Shown here one piece after another: positions 60,686 to 64,000 of a stretch of DNA of 64,000 bases. The stretch is from Muribaculaceae bacterium (lineage in GTDB: Bacteria; Bacteroidota; Bacteroidia; Bacteroidales; Muribaculaceae), in assembly GCA_910573745.1 (NCBI GenBank), contig CAJSYI010000001.1, positions 1 through 64,000 of the forward strand. Direction: 5' to 3'. Under the pieces are notes generated by a model, which worked only from the letters and a program-made list of their open reading frames with translations, was not told the origin of the DNA and ran no database searches. A program made the position numbers and the translations under genes. Position 1 is the stretch's first letter. Every line of letters starts with the position of its first letter.

Positions 60686-62574
60686 TGGCAGATAAACCGA
60701 CACCAACGTTAAATCCAAAGATTGCGGAGATAGAAAAAGGGTCTATGGTGGACCAACTTTATACCGCTTTCGTTGATATGACCAACCGGGCCAATAATGT
60801 TGCGGCTCCTGATTTTTCATCCAATCCTCCGATGAAGGTTGATGAGCATGGGAATCAAATATATGACCCAAATGATCCGAATGTGCCATTAGTTGATTCT
60901 GATGCTATTGACAAGGCACTTTCTGATTATGCGGAGATTCAAACGAAGAACTATGCCTATGATATGGCAAGTTCTATCATGTCTGTTATGCAAGGAAGTG
61001 GGGGTTCTGGCGGATCTGGAAGTGGCACTTCTGGAGGTGGTTTTCTACCACTTGCCGGCGGCTCGATGTCCGGGCGCCTTTCAGCTAATTATGGAGTTGA
61101 ATTAGGTGATTCTGGGAAAGCACTCATAACTATCACACATGATGGAAGTAATAAGCCTGTCGGTTATTTTAAGCTTCCAATGGAGATTACCGGCAATGTT
61201 TCTATTGATGGAGAGCTGTCTTTAGCCGATACTGGAATTTGGTTTAACAAGCATCAGTCTATATTCATAGCCGATCAGACTCTGAATATAGATTATCAAA
61301 ATGTTAAAATAACCGGCACGACCGAAATAGATGGTCAAATAACAATCGGTAAAATACTTATCAATGGGACAAACGGCATTACGTTTGACGGACATGAGTA
61401 TTATCATGCGGGTAATTGTAACAATCAAAATACAGATTGGGTAACTAAGGATCTTCATGTATATGGAGATTTAGTCGTCGATGGAGAAACTGAAATCAAT
61501 GGCCGATTCAAGGCTCTGCGTGGTTTCGATTTGGGTGAAAACGGGGACCGGTATCTCTATTCATCCTATGACAATGGCAAGTGTCATCTTTGGTTGGCAA
61601 CCGATCTTACTATCATGGGGTATGAGAATGGTATTAAGTTCGATGACCATTATATCATCAGGACAAGAACCACTGCAAATGATGTGATTTCATTTTGCGC
61701 TCCTGGCCGTGTGCTTAACTTAGGTGATACAGATACACCTGGAGACCCCCAATTCGCCACCAAATCGGTAGCCCTTCAGACTAATTTTACAACAGCTGAT
61801 GGGCTTACGACATTGATTACTCCAAGTGGTAAAGGCTTTTTCAGAGGTTTGTCCGCGACAGCTGTAGAGAGTGGTGCCGATGTTGTGAAAGAGCTGGTCA
61901 AAGGCACGGTAATCGCCACCTACTCAGATAGCCCTACAAATAAAGGGGTCGTTTTTCGTAATCGAGCAACATTCTACGATCCGTCTTCGGGTCCATCATT
62001 ATATTCTGATGACGGCGTGATTTTCAATGTTGAGCTGCCTTATATTCAGAATATTAACGGAGTACCCAATACAACTAAGTATTTATGGACTACTAAGTTA
62101 GTTGTTACTGATTCTCCTTACGGAAATCCAACTCTCTCATCTCCTACACTTGCATTGGGGACAGATGCTCAATTTTTCCGTTTCGACAAACCAGTTGAAG
62201 CTGAATTTTTCTCCATAAAGTTAGGAAAACACCAAACCAAGCTTGGCGATGGAGTCCTATTCTTGGATAACAACGACAAGATTGGCGGCAATAATCTGTT
62301 TCTGGAGGCTGTTGGAAATTCGATTTTTCATTCCGGCAACGCAACATTCAATCACAGCCTGAGTTCGCAAGTATTTACAAGCGGCATGGCTGGTTCAGGT
62401 TGGGCTATACTGGAAAATGCACTTAATGGCAGTTTCCATGCGACCTTCGATGAACTAACGGTTCGTAAAAAGATGAGAATCTATGAGCTGGAAGTTCAAA
62501 AACAGAATGTTACCAATGGTTCTTGGTGGGTCACTGATTCTTGTTCGGGTGATTTAGTAGAAGAAGTTCTGTAA
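60685..62574 (+). CDS. Tail fibre-like protein
   Basis: 629 aa. The N-terminal part is followed by a Gly/Ser linker (GSGGSGGSGSGTSGGG) and LPLAGGSMSGRLSANYG, a start typical of phage fibre repeats. The rest is repetitive beta-rich sequence (GNVSIDGELSLADTGIWF, then DGITFDGHEYYHAGN-like segments). Likely a trimeric receptor-contact fibre. Confidence 0.65.
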   Translation: MADKPTPTLNPKIAEIEKGSMVDQLYTAFVDMTNRANNVAAPDFSSNPPMKVDEHGNQIYDPNDPNVPLVDSDAIDKALSDYAEIQTKNYAYDMASSIMSVMQGSGGSGGSGSGTSGGGFLPLAGGSMSGRLSANYGVELGDSGKALITITHDGSNKPVGYFKLPMEITGNVSIDGELSLADTGIWFNKHQSIFIADQTLNIDYQNVKITGTTEIDGQITIGKILINGTNGITFDGHEYYHAGNCNNQNTDWVTKDLHVYGDLVVDGETEINGRFKALRGFDLGENGDRYLYSSYDNGKCHLWLATDLTIMGYENGIKFDDHYIIRTRTTANDVISFCAPGRVLNLGDTDTPGDPQFATKSVALQTNFTTADGLTTLITPSGKGFFRGLSATAVESGADVVKELVKGTVIATYSDSPTNKGVVFRNRATFYDPSSGPSLYSDDGVIFNVELPYIQNINGVPNTTKYLWTTKLVVTDSPYGNPTLSSPTLALGTDAQFFRFDKPVEAEFFSIKLGKHQTKLGDGVLFLDNNDKIGGNNLFLEAVGNSIFHSGNATFNHSLSSQVFTSGMAGSGWAILENALNGSFHATFDELTVRKKMRIYELEVQKQNVTNGSWWVTDSCSGDLVEEVL

Positions 62575-64000
62575 TGGCAGTATTCAACTATAAGAAATAC
62601 AAAATCTCGCTTGCCCCCAACTCATGCAAAACGCAAGGGTTGAGGGTCGGCGATATTGTACGCCGACAATACTTTGATAATCAGCTTGAACAAGTAATTA
62701 AAACCGATGCGCAGGGTAATCCTATAAAAGACCAAGACGGTAATATAGTTAAAGTTTACACCGGGAAACACATTGAGTCGGTTTATAATCTCATGTGTGT
62801 GTTGGAAACCGGTGAATCTTTGGTTGACCAATTACTTGAAGATGGAACCCCAGTCTTAGATGAAACTGGCAATCCTGTAAAATTTAAGCAGCCGTGGTTT
62901 ATTGGCGCTTTAATAGACGGTGTAGATAGCCCTCCACAGCAAGGACAAGTTCTTGATTTTGCACGTGTAACCAGTCTGTTTGATACGGACCGATCCGGAG
63001 CCTTGTACCTGACGGCTTCCGATGATCAAGCTCCTTATATGGATGTTATTGATGGTATTGGTCGAAATGAAAGTCTTTGTTGGCCAGAAGATATTTGTCA
63101 GTCCCCTAATCCTGATTGTGAAACACAATATTATCTTCAAGGTACTATCAGTGGAGATTACACCCCTTATGATGGCAATGGTCATAATCGTGTACTTCAT
63201 GTAGTCCGAGAATCTGGTGGTGCCTCTTTTACTGGTATTCAACAAGATTTTTACAAATATGTTTCCAACCCAAATATGGTGTTGGTATCGTATAAAGCCA
63301 GAGCTTCTGCTACAGTCCGAGCTGGTGTTACTTTGGGATATGTCAATGATTCTAAAAGTGATACTGAAAACCCAATAGAAGTTCAGTTTGGCAATGAATG
63401 GAAATATTATTTCCACGCCATTACTGTCGATTGGTCTGGACGCCATCTTCGCACCCTGAAGATGAATCTCGGTTCTATGCACGTTGATGAAGAAGTCTGG
63501 ATTTCTGACTTCAACATCATATTGCTCTCCAGTGTTGCTAATTTCAAAGACGCTTCAAAAACCCGTATCGGGCGCCTTGATGGGGTCGTAGATCCCGTCT
63601 TTGGCCGATTGGAAGGATATGGAGGCTATCTCCAGAAACTTTTCGCATCTCAATCTGCTCATATATCTGGTACGTTAACAGCCGGAGATGAAAATGGGTT
63701 TGGGTCGTCTTTCTATGCTGGCAAAATCCATAAGAATGTTCTCAAAAATTCTTTGGGACTGAATACGGTTGGTGGTGTATTGCTTTCAACCGAGAATAGT
63801 CCTACTGGTGTAGGTAATACAATACGCATACAAAGTGCGACTTCACTTATAATTCAGGAGAACAAATGGCTATATCCTAATCCCGGTGAAGGAGAAAGTA
63901 AGGTCGGAAAAACTTACACATTTTCTTTCTGGGCTTATTCTAAGAAACCATGTGTAATAGATTTGCTTCAGAATGGCAAATCGTTAGGCGCAATCTATAT
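62574..64000 (+). CDS. Tail fibre/receptor-binding protein (partial)
   Basis: At least 475 aa, open to the window's right edge; the ATG shares one base with the upstream stop. Contains GDIVRRQYFDNQLEQV, a carbohydrate-binding-module-like stretch (GGASFTGIQQDFYKYVSNP through KARASATVRAGVTLGYV) and again near 63880 a similar strand pattern. Probably a host-recognition protein. Confidence 0.65.
   Translation, partial: MAVFNYKKYKISLAPNSCKTQGLRVGDIVRRQYFDNQLEQVIKTDAQGNPIKDQDGNIVKVYTGKHIESVYNLMCVLETGESLVDQLLEDGTPVLDETGNPVKFKQPWFIGALIDGVDSPPQQGQVLDFARVTSLFDTDRSGALYLTASDDQAPYMDVIDGIGRNESLCWPEDICQSPNPDCETQYYLQGTISGDYTPYDGNGHNRVLHVVRESGGASFTGIQQDFYKYVSNPNMVLVSYKARASATVRAGVTLGYVNDSKSDTENPIEVQFGNEWKYYFHAITVDWSGRHLRTLKMNLGSMHVDEEVWISDFNIILLSSVANFKDASKTRIGRLDGVVDPVFGRLEGYGGYLQKLFASQSAHISGTLTAGDENGFGSSFYAGKIHKNVLKNSLGLNTVGGVLLSTENSPTGVGNTIRIQSATSLIIQENKWLYPNPGEGESKVGKTYTFSFWAYSKKPCVIDLLQNGKSLGAIY

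Overview
The window is part of a large tailed-phage genome (prophage or phage-plasmid) of a Bacteroidales host. Three things in the sequence point to the host: promoters of the form TTTG-N20-TAnnTTTG (two perfect copies, 38961-38992 and 44031-44062), families common in gut Bacteroidales phages (DUF935/Mu-gp29-like portal, DUF2586 sheath-like protein, DUF6046-like tail protein), and short AT-rich leaders instead of strong Shine-Dalgarno sites. No terminase, lysis or rRNA/tRNA genes were seen, so the genome extends beyond both ends.

Layout. (1) 0.1-13.05 kb: minus-strand early/accessory operons of small genes, many joined by ATGA overlaps, with a zeta-like P-loop kinase and membrane protein, a NadM-like nucleotidyltransferase, a ParA ATPase and an Rnl2-like RNA ligase. 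(2) 13.09-14.41 kb: a non-coding array of eight long hairpins at a period of about 170 nt, each preceded by a conserved box, next to a reverse transcriptase (RT) gene (14411-15673). (3) 16.0-28.5 kb: about 26 small, mostly acidic minus-strand genes of unknown function, including two paralogous C-terminal-variable proteins (16575-17315 and 25198-25890). Their last 39 codons differ only at positions 1 and 2 of ten NNC/NNT codons, the signature of diversity-generating retroelement (DGR) targets. (4) 28.5-32.3 kb: a GC-rich segment with three unknown genes, an array of TGG-N4-CCA palindromes spaced about 21 bp (30.6-31.6 kb), and a gene (31659-32243) whose coding sequence is packed with perfect short hairpins. 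(5) 33.1-43.99 kb: a lipoprotein, a replication-initiator-like gene carrying iteron-like repeats inside its coding sequence, a tyrosine recombinase, NAD-dependent DNA ligase, a BRO/KilA-type antirepressor and dUTPase. (6) 44.2-64.0 kb: the plus-strand late operon in order: portal, MuF-like head protein, gpG-like protein, ClpP-like prohead protease/scaffold, capsid, sheath, tube, tail chaperone with -1 frameshift, tape measure, baseplate hub and spike, fibre-like proteins. The sheath-like gene suggests a contractile tail.

How it fits together: the initiator with internal iterons, ParA, a centromere-like 21-bp array and a minimal tyrosine recombinase together would suit a phage-plasmid lifestyle (inference). 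Best candidates for something undescribed: the RT-linked hairpin array; the helically phased palindrome array beside the hairpin-studded gene; and a likely -1 frameshift joining portal to MuF.
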